NCBI GenBank assembly: GCA_001567185.1
Contig: LNFR01000102.1
Span: 1-36,617, forward strand
DNA: 36,617 nt
Source: Bacteroidetes bacterium OLB12
GTDB taxonomy: Bacteria; Bacteroidota; Bacteroidia; Cytophagales; Cyclobacteriaceae
Direction of reading: 5' to 3'
How positions within the stretch are numbered: the stretch's first letter is position 1; every line of letters begins with the position of its first letter. The notes beneath the pieces were generated by a model, which was not told where the DNA came from, ran no database searches, and saw only the letters and a list, made by a program, of their open reading frames with translations. This document shows positions 27,424-35,057 of the stretch, in pieces. The position numbers and the translations under genes were made by a program.

Positions 27424-28143
27424 GTGTACGCGCTCATCCTGCTCGCAATTGCCCTGGCCCCTGGTGTAGCCATTGGTGTTTACATTTACCTGAAAGATCA
27501 CCATGAACGCGAACCCATCGGATTACTGTTACGCGCATTCCTCTTTGGTTTCCTTAGTGTGGTAATAACGCTCCTCATCAGCATGGTTATTGAGCAGTTC
27601 ATTACCATTGATGAAGCCAGCCTGAGCGAGCAGGCCGTACACGCATTTCTGATCGTAGCCCTGGTGGAAGAATTCAGCAAATTTATTTTTGTACGGGGCA
27701 TCTTGTACAACAACAAGCATTTCAATGAGCCGTTCGATGGTATTGTGTACTCTGTAATGGTAAGCATGGGCTTCGCTACGTTAGAGAATGTGTTGTACGC
27801 ATTTAATGGTGGCATGGGTACTGCCATTATGCGCATGTTTACCGCAGTGCCGGCTCATGCTACATTTGCGGTGCTCATGGGCTTTTATTTAGGCAAGGCA
27901 AAATTCGAACACAAAAAATCATACTATGCTTTGCACGCCCTGGGCGTAGCCACCTTGTTTCATGGGGCCTATGATTATTGCCTGTTTGTATCGTGGGTGC
28001 CAGGTATTGTGCTGGGCGCCCTCGTATCGCTGGTGGTGGGCGTCTGGCTTTCAAAAAAAGCAATCCGCATTCATCAACTGGCATCGCCCTTTAAAAATTC
28101 AAATCCCGACTCATCGCAACCCATTCAAAACGAGAAGACATGA
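27424..28143 (+). CDS. PrsW-family intramembrane protease
   Basis: Multi-pass membrane metalloprotease family related to PrsW, which in Bacillus cleaves the anti-sigma factor RsiW. The 239-aa protein has all the PrsW motifs: EEFSK (E82, E83, K86), FATLEN (F117, E121), the PAHATFAV helix (H145) and HGAYD (H180, D184). It starts with GTG, 2 nt after the previous gene, and overlaps the TMEM175-like gene by 4 nt (ATGA, 28140-28143). Its last codons and the start of the next gene are duplicated at 30065-30154. Substrate unknown. Confidence 0.88.
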   Translation: MYALILLAIALAPGVAIGVYIYLKDHHEREPIGLLLRAFLFGFLSVVITLLISMVIEQFITIDEASLSEQAVHAFLIVALVEEFSKFIFVRGILYNNKHFNEPFDGIVYSVMVSMGFATLENVLYAFNGGMGTAIMRMFTAVPAHATFAVLMGFYLGKAKFEHKKSYYALHALGVATLFHGAYDYCLFVSWVPGIVLGALVSLVVGVWLSKKAIRIHQLASPFKNSNPDSSQPIQNEKT

Positions 28144-28908
28144 TTCGTCAGAACTTAATTGGAAAAATTACTGAAACAGATTTTCGCTTACGCGGAAAAG
28201 AACCCGGCCGTTTAGAAAACTTTAGCGATGCCATTTTTGCATTAGCCATAACCCTCTTACTGATTTCCACTTCGCCCCCTACCAACTTCGAACAGGTAAA
28301 ACGGTTTGCTTATGAGTTGCTGCCCTTCCTGCTATGTATTGCGCTTATCATGCTTGTGTGGCAAGAGCACTTTCAATTCTATTTGCGATACGGCCTTCGT
28401 AACAGTCGCATACTGGTATTGAATACACTTTTTCTTGCTATTGTATTGTTCTATGTGTATCCCTTAAAGTTTCTCCTCAAAATTCTTATTCTTTATCCGG
28501 TAGGGTATTTGTTTGGCGATCAAGCCCTGCTCAACGATTTGGGAAAAATGATCCGCCCCCAGGACATGGGTCAGCTCATGATCATCTATGGCTTTGGCGC
28601 TACGCTTGTGTTTCTCATCCTGATGCAGATGTACCGGTATGCCCTAAGCAAAGCAGACGAACTGGAGTTAAGCGAACTTGAAAAATTCGATACTAAAATC
28701 AGCATCCGTACCAATTTTTCTTTTGGCCCTTGTGCCTATGGTTTCGGTGGTTTTTTCCTTCCTCTTTATCAATAGCTGGCTTGCCGGACCGATAGCCGGG
28801 TTTATCTATTTCCTGTATACCCCTGTTATGATTTTACACGCAAACAGTGCCACAAAGAAAAGAAATGCGTTACTTGAGACGCTGAAGAATAATGAAATCG
28901 AAAATTAA
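28140..28908 (+). pseudogene. TMEM175-family (DUF1211) channel-like protein, frameshifted at a T5 run
   Basis: Bacterial TMEM175-type potassium-channel-like membrane protein. The hallmark RLENFSDAIFALAITLL (RxxxFSD motif) opens the first helix. The first frame ends at 28775. The second frame (to 28908) encodes the last two helices and the KKRNALLETLKNN tail. Dropping one T from TTTTT at 28715-28719 joins ISIRTN to FLLALVPM and gives 255 aa without other defects. A sequencing error or a recent mutation is likely. Co-transcribed with the PrsW gene through the ATGA overlap. Confidence 0.82.
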
Positions 28909-28917
28909 TTTGAACCA

Positions 28918-29097
28918 ATGACGATTGATCCTAAATACAAGCCCATCCTCCTCGAAGCGCTGGAAGACATGATGTACAAGTTATCGTTGCAGTTAGAACC
29001 GCATAAGGGCAAGCCGCTTACAGGCGAGCGCAAACAATTAACGGCAAAACAGAATGCGGTGGAAGAGTTGCAGCATATTATTTCAACTGCTAAGTAA
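28918..29097 (+). CDS. Small conserved-looking protein of unknown function
   Basis: Open frame of 59 aa, MTIDPKYKPILLEALEDMMY at the N-terminus and a C-terminal helix ending ELQHIISTAK. It starts 9 nt after the TMEM175-like stop. Its charged, amphipathic composition and its codon use resemble those of real genes. No domain recognised. It is directly followed by repeat unit B1. Confidence 0.6.
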   Translation: MTIDPKYKPILLEALEDMMYKLSLQLEPHKGKPLTGERKQLTAKQNAVEELQHIISTAK

Positions 29098-29100
29098 CAT

Positions 29101-29184
29101 CCCCTTCCCAGCTGATTCTTTGCAGACTTCGTTATTAATTCGTTCACACCCATCGTGGAGTCCGAAGGGAGACTGTGAGTGGAA
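29101..29184. repeat. Repeat unit B1
   Basis: About 84 bp beginning CCCCTTCCCAGC and ending with GAGTCCGAAGGGAGACTG...GTGGAA. It is very similar to B3 (30156-30240), with shared segments such as GACTTCGTTATTAATT and GTTCACACCCATCG. It is partly similar to B2 (29955-30060). It lies directly before repeat A1, the same B-then-A order as at 30156-30302. Confidence 0.75.
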
Positions 29185-29192
29185 ATAGGTAA

Positions 29193-29246
29193 GGATTAAA
29201 AATCCATTTTATCAGGATTCGGGATTGCAAATGCCGAATGGCGGGA
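29193..29246. repeat. Repeat unit A1 (54 bp), encodes the toxin C-terminus
   Basis: Begins GGATTAAAAATCC (a 5-bp palindrome around AAA), continues CATTTTATCAGGATTCGG and ends with an imperfect inverted repeat GGGATTGCAAATGCCGAA plus GGCGGG. It differs from A4 (33436-33488) at one base and is nearly equal to A3. It overlaps the last 16 codons and stop of the ParE/RelE toxin gene on the minus strand. Confidence 0.85.
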
Positions 29247-29549
29247 TGGCCGGACTTCATCGAGGTTTTTTCTTTGGGTCTTGTCTAACGTCAAGAATAC
29301 GATTATTATTATTCTTTCACCTTTAATTCTATAAAATACTTTTGTCTGCTTGGTCAATTGAAATCCATAAATTCTTTTATCACCGATTTTTTCAAGGGTT
29401 CCTATTTCCGGAAAGTTCTCCAATAAGTCTAGAAAGTCAATTACTCTTTCCTCAAAAGCATTTGCAACTAATTCTCCCCATTTTAGTTTGATAAAGTCCT
29501 TTATGGAGTGAAAGCTTTTTTCAGCTCGCTTACTTACCTTAACTGTCAT
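29196..29549 (-). CDS. RelE/ParE-family toxin
   Basis: Toxin of 117 aa. The family pattern is visible: basic N-terminus VKVSKRAEKSFHSI, helix with LKWGELVANAFEERVIDFL, then KIGDKRIYGFQLTKQTKVFY and a final strand IIIIVFLTLDKTQRKN. RelE/ParE toxins usually stop near residue 100. Here the last about 16 residues (SRHSAFAIPNPDKMDF) and the stop codon come from repeat A1, so the gene appears extended by repeat insertion. Its start overlaps the antitoxin stop by 4 nt (29546-29549). Whether it cuts mRNA or poisons gyrase cannot be told. Confidence 0.86.
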   Translation of the reverse strand: MTVKVSKRAEKSFHSIKDFIKLKWGELVANAFEERVIDFLDLLENFPEIGTLEKIGDKRIYGFQLTKQTKVFYRIKGERIIIIVFLTLDKTQRKNLDEVRPSRHSAFAIPNPDKMDF

Positions 29550-29776
29550 TTGGATTTAAAGACCTGGTCTCTATCGAGGAGATCATTCTCGTCCTCAGAT
29601 TCTTCATACCCTAAAATTACTTCCTGTTTCTGCTCTTCGGTCAAGGTGTCCCAAAGCCTGTTGGTTTTACTTTTTTCTCTTGATTTTAGAAAGTCATAGA
29701 GTGTCTGAAGGAGTTGTTCACTTTGAATTCTGTCAACAATTTTATGTATGTTCGACTTTAGCTCAATTGTCCTCAT
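29546..29776 (-). CDS. Antitoxin of the RelE/ParE pair
   Basis: Protein of 76 aa, highly charged: N-terminal MRTIELKSNIHKIVDRIQ, a helical middle, and an acidic tail GYEESEDENDLLDRD, likely the toxin-binding part. No classic ribbon-helix-helix signature is clear. The antitoxin role is inferred from size, position upstream and the ATGA overlap with the toxin gene. Confidence 0.8.
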   Translation of the reverse strand: MRTIELKSNIHKIVDRIQSEQLLQTLYDFLKSREKSKTNRLWDTLTEEQKQEVILGYEESEDENDLLDRDQVFKSK

Positions 29777-29844
29777 AATTTTATTATTTCCTTGGCCTAA
29801 GTTATCACTTTTTTTGCCAAATCTATTTCGGAAAGCCCCATGTT

Positions 29845-29868
29845 GTTGCGGGTAGCTTGACCCGCAAC
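29845..29868. repeat. Perfect 9-bp-stem hairpin
   Basis: GTTGCGGGT (29845-29853) pairs fully with ACCCGCAAC (29860-29868) around AGCTTG. No T-tract follows. It resembles small palindromic intergenic elements rather than a terminator. Confidence 0.6.
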
Positions 29869-29929
29869 GGTTAAGAGCTACTATAAAATAACCAACTATT
29901 TGTCCGTAGCGAGAAATCGCATGGAAGAA

Positions 29930-29955
29930 GGATTAAAAATCCATTTTATCAGGAT
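29930..29955. repeat. Repeat unit A2 (left half only)
   Basis: The 26 bp from GGATTAAAAATCC to TCAGGAT are identical to the left half of A1 and A4, then switch abruptly to repeat B2. The right half of the A unit is missing. Confidence 0.75.
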
Positions 29956-30060
29956 CCCTTCCCAGCGGAGTCTTCGCAATCCATCATATTAAATAATCCC
30001 AACCCGTTTTACTAATTTATCCTTACCAATCGCGGAGTCCGAAGCGAGACTCCGCGTGGA
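29955..30060. repeat. Repeat unit B2 (diverged) with GC-rich hairpin
   Basis: Starts TCCCTTCCCAGCGGAGTCTT like B1 and B3, has a diverged AT-rich middle, and ends with CGCGGAGT (30031-30038) paired with ACTCCGCG (30049-30056) around a 10-nt loop, then GTGGAA. The hairpin is perfect here and degraded in B1 and B3. Confidence 0.65.
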
Positions 30061-30064
30061 AGTA

Positions 30065-30154
30065 AACCCATTCAAAACGAGAAGACATGATTCGTCAGAA
30101 CTTAATCGGAAAAATTACTGAAACAGATTTTCGCTTACGCGGAAAAGAACCCGG
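30065..30154 (+). repeat. 90-bp duplication of the PrsW/TMEM175 gene junction
   Basis: Identical to 28118-28207 except for one base (T28160 versus C30107). It carries the last codons of the PrsW gene, the TMEM175 ATG and about 22 codons, then stops at ACCCGG. It is sandwiched exactly between B2 and B3. It has no continuing coding frame and is a dead fragment. Confidence 0.9.
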
Positions 30155-30155
30155 T

Positions 30156-30240
30156 CCCCTTCCCAACAGATTTTTTGCAAGACTTCGTTATTAATTTGTT
30201 CACACCCATCGCGGGGTCCGAAGGGAGACTGATGGTGGAA
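30156..30240. repeat. Repeat unit B3
   Basis: Close copy of B1: CCCCTTCCCA, GACTTCGTTATTAATTTG, TTCACACCCATCGCGGGG and TCCGAAGGGAGACTG, ending GTGGAA. It is followed 8 nt later by repeat A3. Confidence 0.75.
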
Positions 30241-30248
30241 GAAGTATA

Positions 30249-30302
30249 GAATTAAAAATCCATTTTATCAGGATTCGGGATTGCAAATCCCGAATAGCGG
30301 GA
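30249..30302. repeat. Repeat unit A3
   Basis: Full-length A unit. Its right part has a perfect inverted repeat, TTCGGGATT with AATCCCGAA around GCA, which is imperfect in A1 and A4. The first base pair of the left palindrome is changed (GAATT instead of GGATT). Confidence 0.85.
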
Positions 30303-30435
30303 AATGTCGAATTGCTGAACTGAAAAAGGTTGACATTTTCAGTTGTTTTCCAAACTTTTTTAAATAATTATTCTACAAGAGTGAAACATATAGCCTCCTT
30401 TCACGTCTTATTACCACAACTGACCCCACGCAACA

Positions 30436-30786
30436 ATGAAAGGAACCTACATAGGCGAACTGGAAGAACTGGTACTGCTTACCGTGGGCATTCTTTATCC
30501 GGATGCCTATGGCGTGGCTGTTATGGACGAGCTTGACAAGCAAGCCGGCCGAAGCCTCAACATCAGTGCCGTTCATGCCGTACTCTCGCGGTTAGAAGAG
30601 AAGGGCCTGCTCAAATCCAGCATGAGTGCCCCAACGGATGAACGCGGTGGCAGGCGCAAACGAATTTTTACCTTAACCGCTTCCGGCAAACGTACGCTGG
30701 AAGAAGCACAGGCACTGCGCACCCAGATGTACAACCAAATTCCGCGAATAGCACTGCAATTTCATCAGCTGACTTTTACAATATGA
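30436..30786 (+). CDS. PadR-family transcriptional regulator
   Basis: Winged-helix repressor of 116 aa. The typical opening is MKGTYIGELEELVLLTVGIL, followed by YGVAVMDELDK, the recognition helix region SAVHAVLSRLEEKGLL and the wing DERGGRRKRIFTLTASGKRTL. It has a short C-terminal helix for dimerisation (subfamily 2-like). It overlaps the permease gene by 4 nt (ATGA, 30783-30786) and probably regulates this operon in response to an unknown ligand. Confidence 0.93.
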   Translation: MKGTYIGELEELVLLTVGILYPDAYGVAVMDELDKQAGRSLNISAVHAVLSRLEEKGLLKSSMSAPTDERGGRRKRIFTLTASGKRTLEEAQALRTQMYNQIPRIALQFHQLTFTI

Positions 30787-33419
30787 ATTTTCGGAAAACC
30801 ACACCGGCAAGTAAAGGTCAACAAAGAACACCACCCGTTCTCATTAACCGGTTTCTGGAATGGTATTGCCGGCCTGAATTGTTGGATGAAATTCAAGGCG
30901 ATGCTTTTGAACTGTACTACCGCGAAGTAAAAGATAACCGACTCAAAGCAAATCTGAAATTTACCTGGAATGTGATTCGCTTCTTTCGTTGGAGAAATAT
31001 CAGAAAACAGAAACCCCCAGGATTAAACTATTCAACCGCTATGCTTCAAAACATCTTCAAAGTTGCCGTACGCAATTTCTTTCGCCAGCCGGGGCATTCC
31101 CTGCTGAATGTGGCCGGACTTACCGTTAGTTTTCTGGCTGCCATACTGATTGGCCTCTGGGTTTTTCATGAAAAATCTTTTGATCGGTTTCATCCCGATG
31201 CAGATCGAATTTTTAAAGTGATGAGCCACGTAGATGCAAACGGTTCTATCGAAACCTATGCTGCTGCCCGTTCCAATATTAACCTTGCCGCAATTCCGGA
31301 TGTGGCCGCAAAAGCGGTTGTCATTACCGGAACACGCTGGCCAAATGAATTGTGCTTTCGCCCCGAAAACCAACCCAACGACTGCATTTACCTCTTCGGT
31401 ATTTTTTCGGAGCCCTCGTTCTTTTCAATTTTTAACTTTCCGATTCTTAAAGGCGATACCAATCCATTAGCCAATCCCACCAACATTGCTATTTCCGAAA
31501 GCATGGCCGCTACACTGTTTGGCGATGCTGACCCGCTGGGCAAAATCATCAAAATCGATGACCACTTTGCCGTTACAGTTGCCTCCGTTTTTCAGGATGT
31601 TCCTGAAAACTCTTCGCTGCAATTTGAGTTTGTGGTGCCTACACAAGTGTTTGCCCGCATGCGTGGTTTATCCGATGATTACTTCAGCAAAGAATTTCAG
31701 GCTGTTTATTTTAAAACCAATACAGACATATCACAAGGGGAACTCACTGCTAAACTCAACGAGCCCGACATCCTTACAGAAGATTTGAAACAAGATAAGG
31801 TAAGCTACAGCGCCTTTCCATTAACCGAAACGAGGCTGCACAGCCAGTTTGTAAATGGAAAAAATACAGGCGGGCGGATTCAGTATGTAAACCTTTTCAT
31901 CATGGTTGCTGTGCTGGTGGTAGTTATGGCTGTTATCAACTTTATAAATCTGAGTACGGCCCGTGCTACTAACCGCTCCAAAGAAATTGGTATCCGTAAA
32001 GTTACCGGTGCCTATCGCAGCAGCATAATACTTCAATTTGTGGGCGAGTCATTGTTAGTAGTTATACTGGCTATTGCTTTGGCATTGTTGTTTGTGCAAT
32101 TGCTTTTACCCGCCTTCAACAACCTGATTGGCGAATCGCTCAGCGTAAAGCTGTTCCATCCTTCCGTGCTTGCCTGGATAATCCTGTTCGCATTTCTTGT
32201 GGCAATGGCCGCGGGTTTGTATCCCGCCTGGATCATGTCGGCTTTTCAGCCATCTAAAGTTTTGAAAGGCCAGGCGGTTACGGCCACTTCCGGTGCGCAA
32301 CACCTGCGCAAGGCTTTGTTAGTGGTTCAAGTCAGCATATCGGTTGGCATTATCATTTTTACAGGAGTGCTCTTCGAGCAGTTGTCGTTTATCCGCGAGA
32401 AAAATCTTGGGCTGGACAGCAAAAACATTTTGCATGTTGAGCCTACGTATAAAATGTTGCAGCAGTATGAGGCCATGAAAGCCGAACTGCTTACCCACCC
32501 CGAAATAAAAAGCATTACCGCCACCAATGCCGATCTGGTTGATCTCACCATTCAAACTACCGGTGTAAGCTGGCCGGGCATGCCTGCGGGCATGAATGCA
32601 GCTTTCAAAGTTCTGGGTGCTAATTACGAGGTAGCTGAAACATTTGGGCTGGAGTTGGTGGAGGGCCGGTTCTTAGAATCACGACCGGCCGATAGTGTAA
32701 ACACGGAAGTGGTTGTTACAGAATCGGCAATATCCAAAATGCAATTAGAAGATCCCGTAGGAACGATTCTTAAAATCGGCAACTCCCCCTGTGTGATCAT
32801 TGGTGTTGTTAAGGATTTTCATACGTCCAGCTTAAAGCAGGAACAATTGCCGGTAATTATTTACGCACACTCCATTCTCCAGTGTTCGCGCCTGTACATA
32901 AAATACCAGGCGGGCACTACGCCACAGGCCATGGCCACCATCCACGAGGTGTATAAAAAATTTGAACCGGCCTTCACCATGAAATACGATTTTGTAGATG
33001 AAGCCTTCGGCAAAATGTATAAAACAGAAAACACGGCATCCATCATGCTGGTATTTTTTACCGGCATTGCACTGCTCATTGCAATCATTGGAGTTATCGG
33101 GTTGGCGACTTACAATGTATTGAAGCGTAAAAAGGAAATAGGAATTAAACGTGTATTTGGTGCCACTACGTTGCAAATTCTTGGCAACCTGTGGAAGGAA
33201 TTTGTTTTACTAATTGCGATTGCCTCAGTTATTACTGTGCCCGTTACCTGGTATGGATCACGCCAGTGGCTTAATGAATTTGCTTATCGAATTAATATGC
33301 CCGAATGGATTTATGTTACAACCATCCTGAGTATTCTGGGTATGACAATGTTGTTAATTGCCCTTCAGGGATTGAAAACCATTCGCACCAATCCAACCAG
33401 TGTATTGCAGCATGAGTAA
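30783..33419 (+). CDS. ABC transporter permease, MacB/FtsX type with N-terminal prefix domain
   Basis: Large membrane protein of 878 aa. Residues about 20-70 (RFLEWYCRPELLDEIQGDAFELYY) form the 'permease prefix' found in PadR-linked permeases of Cytophagales. A first MacB-type unit follows: TM near 105-125, a periplasmic domain with FPILKGD and ESMAATLFGD, and FtsX TMs with RSKEIGIRKVTGA. A second unit has RKKEIGIKRVFGA and three C-terminal TMs. No ATPase gene lies next to it, so the ATP-binding partner must be encoded elsewhere. It is probably a mechanotransmission-type or efflux permease under PadR control. Confidence 0.92.
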   Translation: MNFRKTTPASKGQQRTPPVLINRFLEWYCRPELLDEIQGDAFELYYREVKDNRLKANLKFTWNVIRFFRWRNIRKQKPPGLNYSTAMLQNIFKVAVRNFFRQPGHSLLNVAGLTVSFLAAILIGLWVFHEKSFDRFHPDADRIFKVMSHVDANGSIETYAAARSNINLAAIPDVAAKAVVITGTRWPNELCFRPENQPNDCIYLFGIFSEPSFFSIFNFPILKGDTNPLANPTNIAISESMAATLFGDADPLGKIIKIDDHFAVTVASVFQDVPENSSLQFEFVVPTQVFARMRGLSDDYFSKEFQAVYFKTNTDISQGELTAKLNEPDILTEDLKQDKVSYSAFPLTETRLHSQFVNGKNTGGRIQYVNLFIMVAVLVVVMAVINFINLSTARATNRSKEIGIRKVTGAYRSSIILQFVGESLLVVILAIALALLFVQLLLPAFNNLIGESLSVKLFHPSVLAWIILFAFLVAMAAGLYPAWIMSAFQPSKVLKGQAVTATSGAQHLRKALLVVQVSISVGIIIFTGVLFEQLSFIREKNLGLDSKNILHVEPTYKMLQQYEAMKAELLTHPEIKSITATNADLVDLTIQTTGVSWPGMPAGMNAAFKVLGANYEVAETFGLELVEGRFLESRPADSVNTEVVVTESAISKMQLEDPVGTILKIGNSPCVIIGVVKDFHTSSLKQEQLPVIIYAHSILQCSRLYIKYQAGTTPQAMATIHEVYKKFEPAFTMKYDFVDEAFGKMYKTENTASIMLVFFTGIALLIAIIGVIGLATYNVLKRKKEIGIKRVFGATTLQILGNLWKEFVLLIAIASVITVPVTWYGSRQWLNEFAYRINMPEWIYVTTILSILGMTMLLIALQGLKTIRTNPTSVLQHE

Positions 33420-33435
33420 TGTTCTTTTGAGTAAA

Positions 33436-33488
33436 GGATTAAAAATCCATTTTATCAGGATTCGGGATTGAAAATGCCGAATGGCGGG
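33436..33488. repeat. Repeat unit A4
   Basis: Full A unit differing from A1 at one base (GATTGAAAATG instead of GATTGCAAATG). It lies between the convergent permease and hsdM genes. The sequence after it (AACTAATTGTTTGTCCGTA) resembles that before A2 (AACTATTTGTCCGTA). Confidence 0.85.
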
Positions 33489-33524
33489 TTAACTAATTGT
33501 TTGTCCGTATGATTTCATAAAACT

Positions 33525-35012
33525 TCATTTGGTTGGCTTGTTTAACGCAACCATTATTTCTCTAAAGCTTTCCAATCCTGCTTCCAGATTTTCGATAATG
33601 TCTTCTGCTATTTCATCAGGGTCAGGCAAGTTATCAAGGTCGGCAAGGGACTTATCTTTTAGCCACGTAATATCAAGCGAAGTTTTGTCCCGGGCTATGA
33701 TTTCTTCATAGGTAAATTTCCTCCAGCGACCTTCCGGATTCTTTTCTGCATTAAAGGTTTCTTTTCGCTTGTGCCGGTTCTCCGGTTTGTAACACGAAAT
33801 GAAATCTTTCAGTACATCAATGTTGAGCGGATTCTTCTTTAACGTGTGATGGATGTTGGTGCGGTAATCATACACCCAGACTTCTTTCGTCCACGGATTT
33901 TTGCTGGCGGGTTTATTGTCAAAGAAAATCACATTGGCTTTTACACCATGCGCATAAAAGATTCCGGTGGGCAAGCGTAAAATGGTGTGTAAGTCTGTCG
34001 TCTCCAATAATTTTTTGCGCACGGTTTCACCGGCACCACCTTCAAACAGCACATTGTCGGGAACAACAACGGCTGCCATGCCTGTGGTTTTCAGCATAGT
34101 ACGAATGTGCTGAACAAAGTTTAGTTGCTTGTTGCTGGTGGTAGCCCAGAAATCCTGGCGGTTGTAGGTAAGGTCGTCTTTTTCCAGTTCTCCTTCTTCA
34201 TTGGTAAAGGTTTGTGAGCTCTTTTTACCGAAGGGTGGATTGGCCAGTACGTAATCATACGTTTGTGGTGAAGCGGCAATCAAGGCATCGGCCGGAGAGA
34301 TGAAGTTTTCGCTGTCAATATCTCCGATGTTGTGCAGGAACAAATTCATCAGCGCCAACCGTCTTGTTCCGGCCACGATTTCATTTCCGAAAAATGTGGA
34401 GTGCTTTAAAAATTTATTTTGCGCCTTATCAAGTTTGTTGTTCGCTACCAAATAATCATACGCAGCCAGGAAGAAACCACCCGTGCCACAACTGGGGTCG
34501 GCAATGGTTTTCATGGGCTGTGGCTGAACGCATTCTACTATGGCGCGAATGAGCGGACGCGGTGTAAAGTATTGGCCCGCTCCGCTTTTTACGTCTTCGG
34601 CATTTTTTTCCAGCAGGCCTTCATAAATATCACCTTTCACATCAGCGCCCATCACCAGCCAGTTCTCGCTGTTAATCATGTCGATTACTTTGGCGAGCAT
34701 GGCGGGGTCTTGAATTTTATTCTGGCTCTTGGTGAAAATCTGACCTAATATGCCTTTGGACGTACTTAACTCACGCAGCAACGTTGCGTAGTGCAGTTCC
34801 AGTTCTGCACCTTTCTTATTGGTTAAACTTTCCCAGTTGTATTCTTTTGGAATGGGCAGCTTCCGGTTGTGGGGTGGCTTACTGTATTCATCGGCCATTT
34901 TCAGGAACAACAAATAGGTGAGTTGCTCCAGGTAATCTCCGTACCCTACGCCTACATCACGCAGGGGATTACAAAAACTCCAGACTTTACTTACAATGGA
35001 TGCGGTGGTCAT
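33525..35012 (-). CDS. hsdM: Type I restriction-modification system methyltransferase subunit HsdM
   Basis: N6-adenine DNA methyltransferase subunit of 495 aa. It has the N-terminal HsdM helical domain (about 10-140, including YLEQLTYLLFLKMADE), then GQYFTPRPLI. The SAM motif I is DPSCGTGG (172-179) and the catalytic motif IV is NPPF (258-261). It needs HsdS for target recognition and HsdR for cleavage. In transcription order hsdS comes first, then a GxxExxY gene, then hsdM, which is last. hsdR is not in the window and may lie beyond the right edge. Confidence 0.95.
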   Translation of the reverse strand: MTTASIVSKVWSFCNPLRDVGVGYGDYLEQLTYLLFLKMADEYSKPPHNRKLPIPKEYNWESLTNKKGAELELHYATLLRELSTSKGILGQIFTKSQNKIQDPAMLAKVIDMINSENWLVMGADVKGDIYEGLLEKNAEDVKSGAGQYFTPRPLIRAIVECVQPQPMKTIADPSCGTGGFFLAAYDYLVANNKLDKAQNKFLKHSTFFGNEIVAGTRRLALMNLFLHNIGDIDSENFISPADALIAASPQTYDYVLANPPFGKKSSQTFTNEEGELEKDDLTYNRQDFWATTSNKQLNFVQHIRTMLKTTGMAAVVVPDNVLFEGGAGETVRKKLLETTDLHTILRLPTGIFYAHGVKANVIFFDNKPASKNPWTKEVWVYDYRTNIHHTLKKNPLNIDVLKDFISCYKPENRHKRKETFNAEKNPEGRWRKFTYEEIIARDKTSLDITWLKDKSLADLDNLPDPDEIAEDIIENLEAGLESFREIMVALNKPTK

Positions 35013-35057
35013 TTGTCTTTAACTGTGATTGGTTTGATTTATTGACAACTATGATTT

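Larger units (their letters stand above)
29777..30435. other. Gene-free repeat mosaic
   Basis: No convincing gene on either strand. The stretch holds, in order, a perfect hairpin (29845-29868), half of repeat A (29930-29955), repeat B2 with a GC-rich hairpin (29955-30060), a 90-bp copy of the PrsW/TMEM175 junction (30065-30154), repeat B3 (30156-30240), repeat A3 (30249-30302), and an AT-rich PadR upstream region (30303-30435). Confidence 0.75.

Noticed and set aside
30089-30160. Second TMEM175-like gene starting in the duplicated fragment
   Set aside because: Only about 22 codons match; the fragment then passes into repeat B3 without membrane-protein sequence.
29101-30302. CRISPR array
   Set aside because: Repeats are unevenly spaced, differ in type (A and B), contain gene fragments and have no regular spacers or cas genes nearby.
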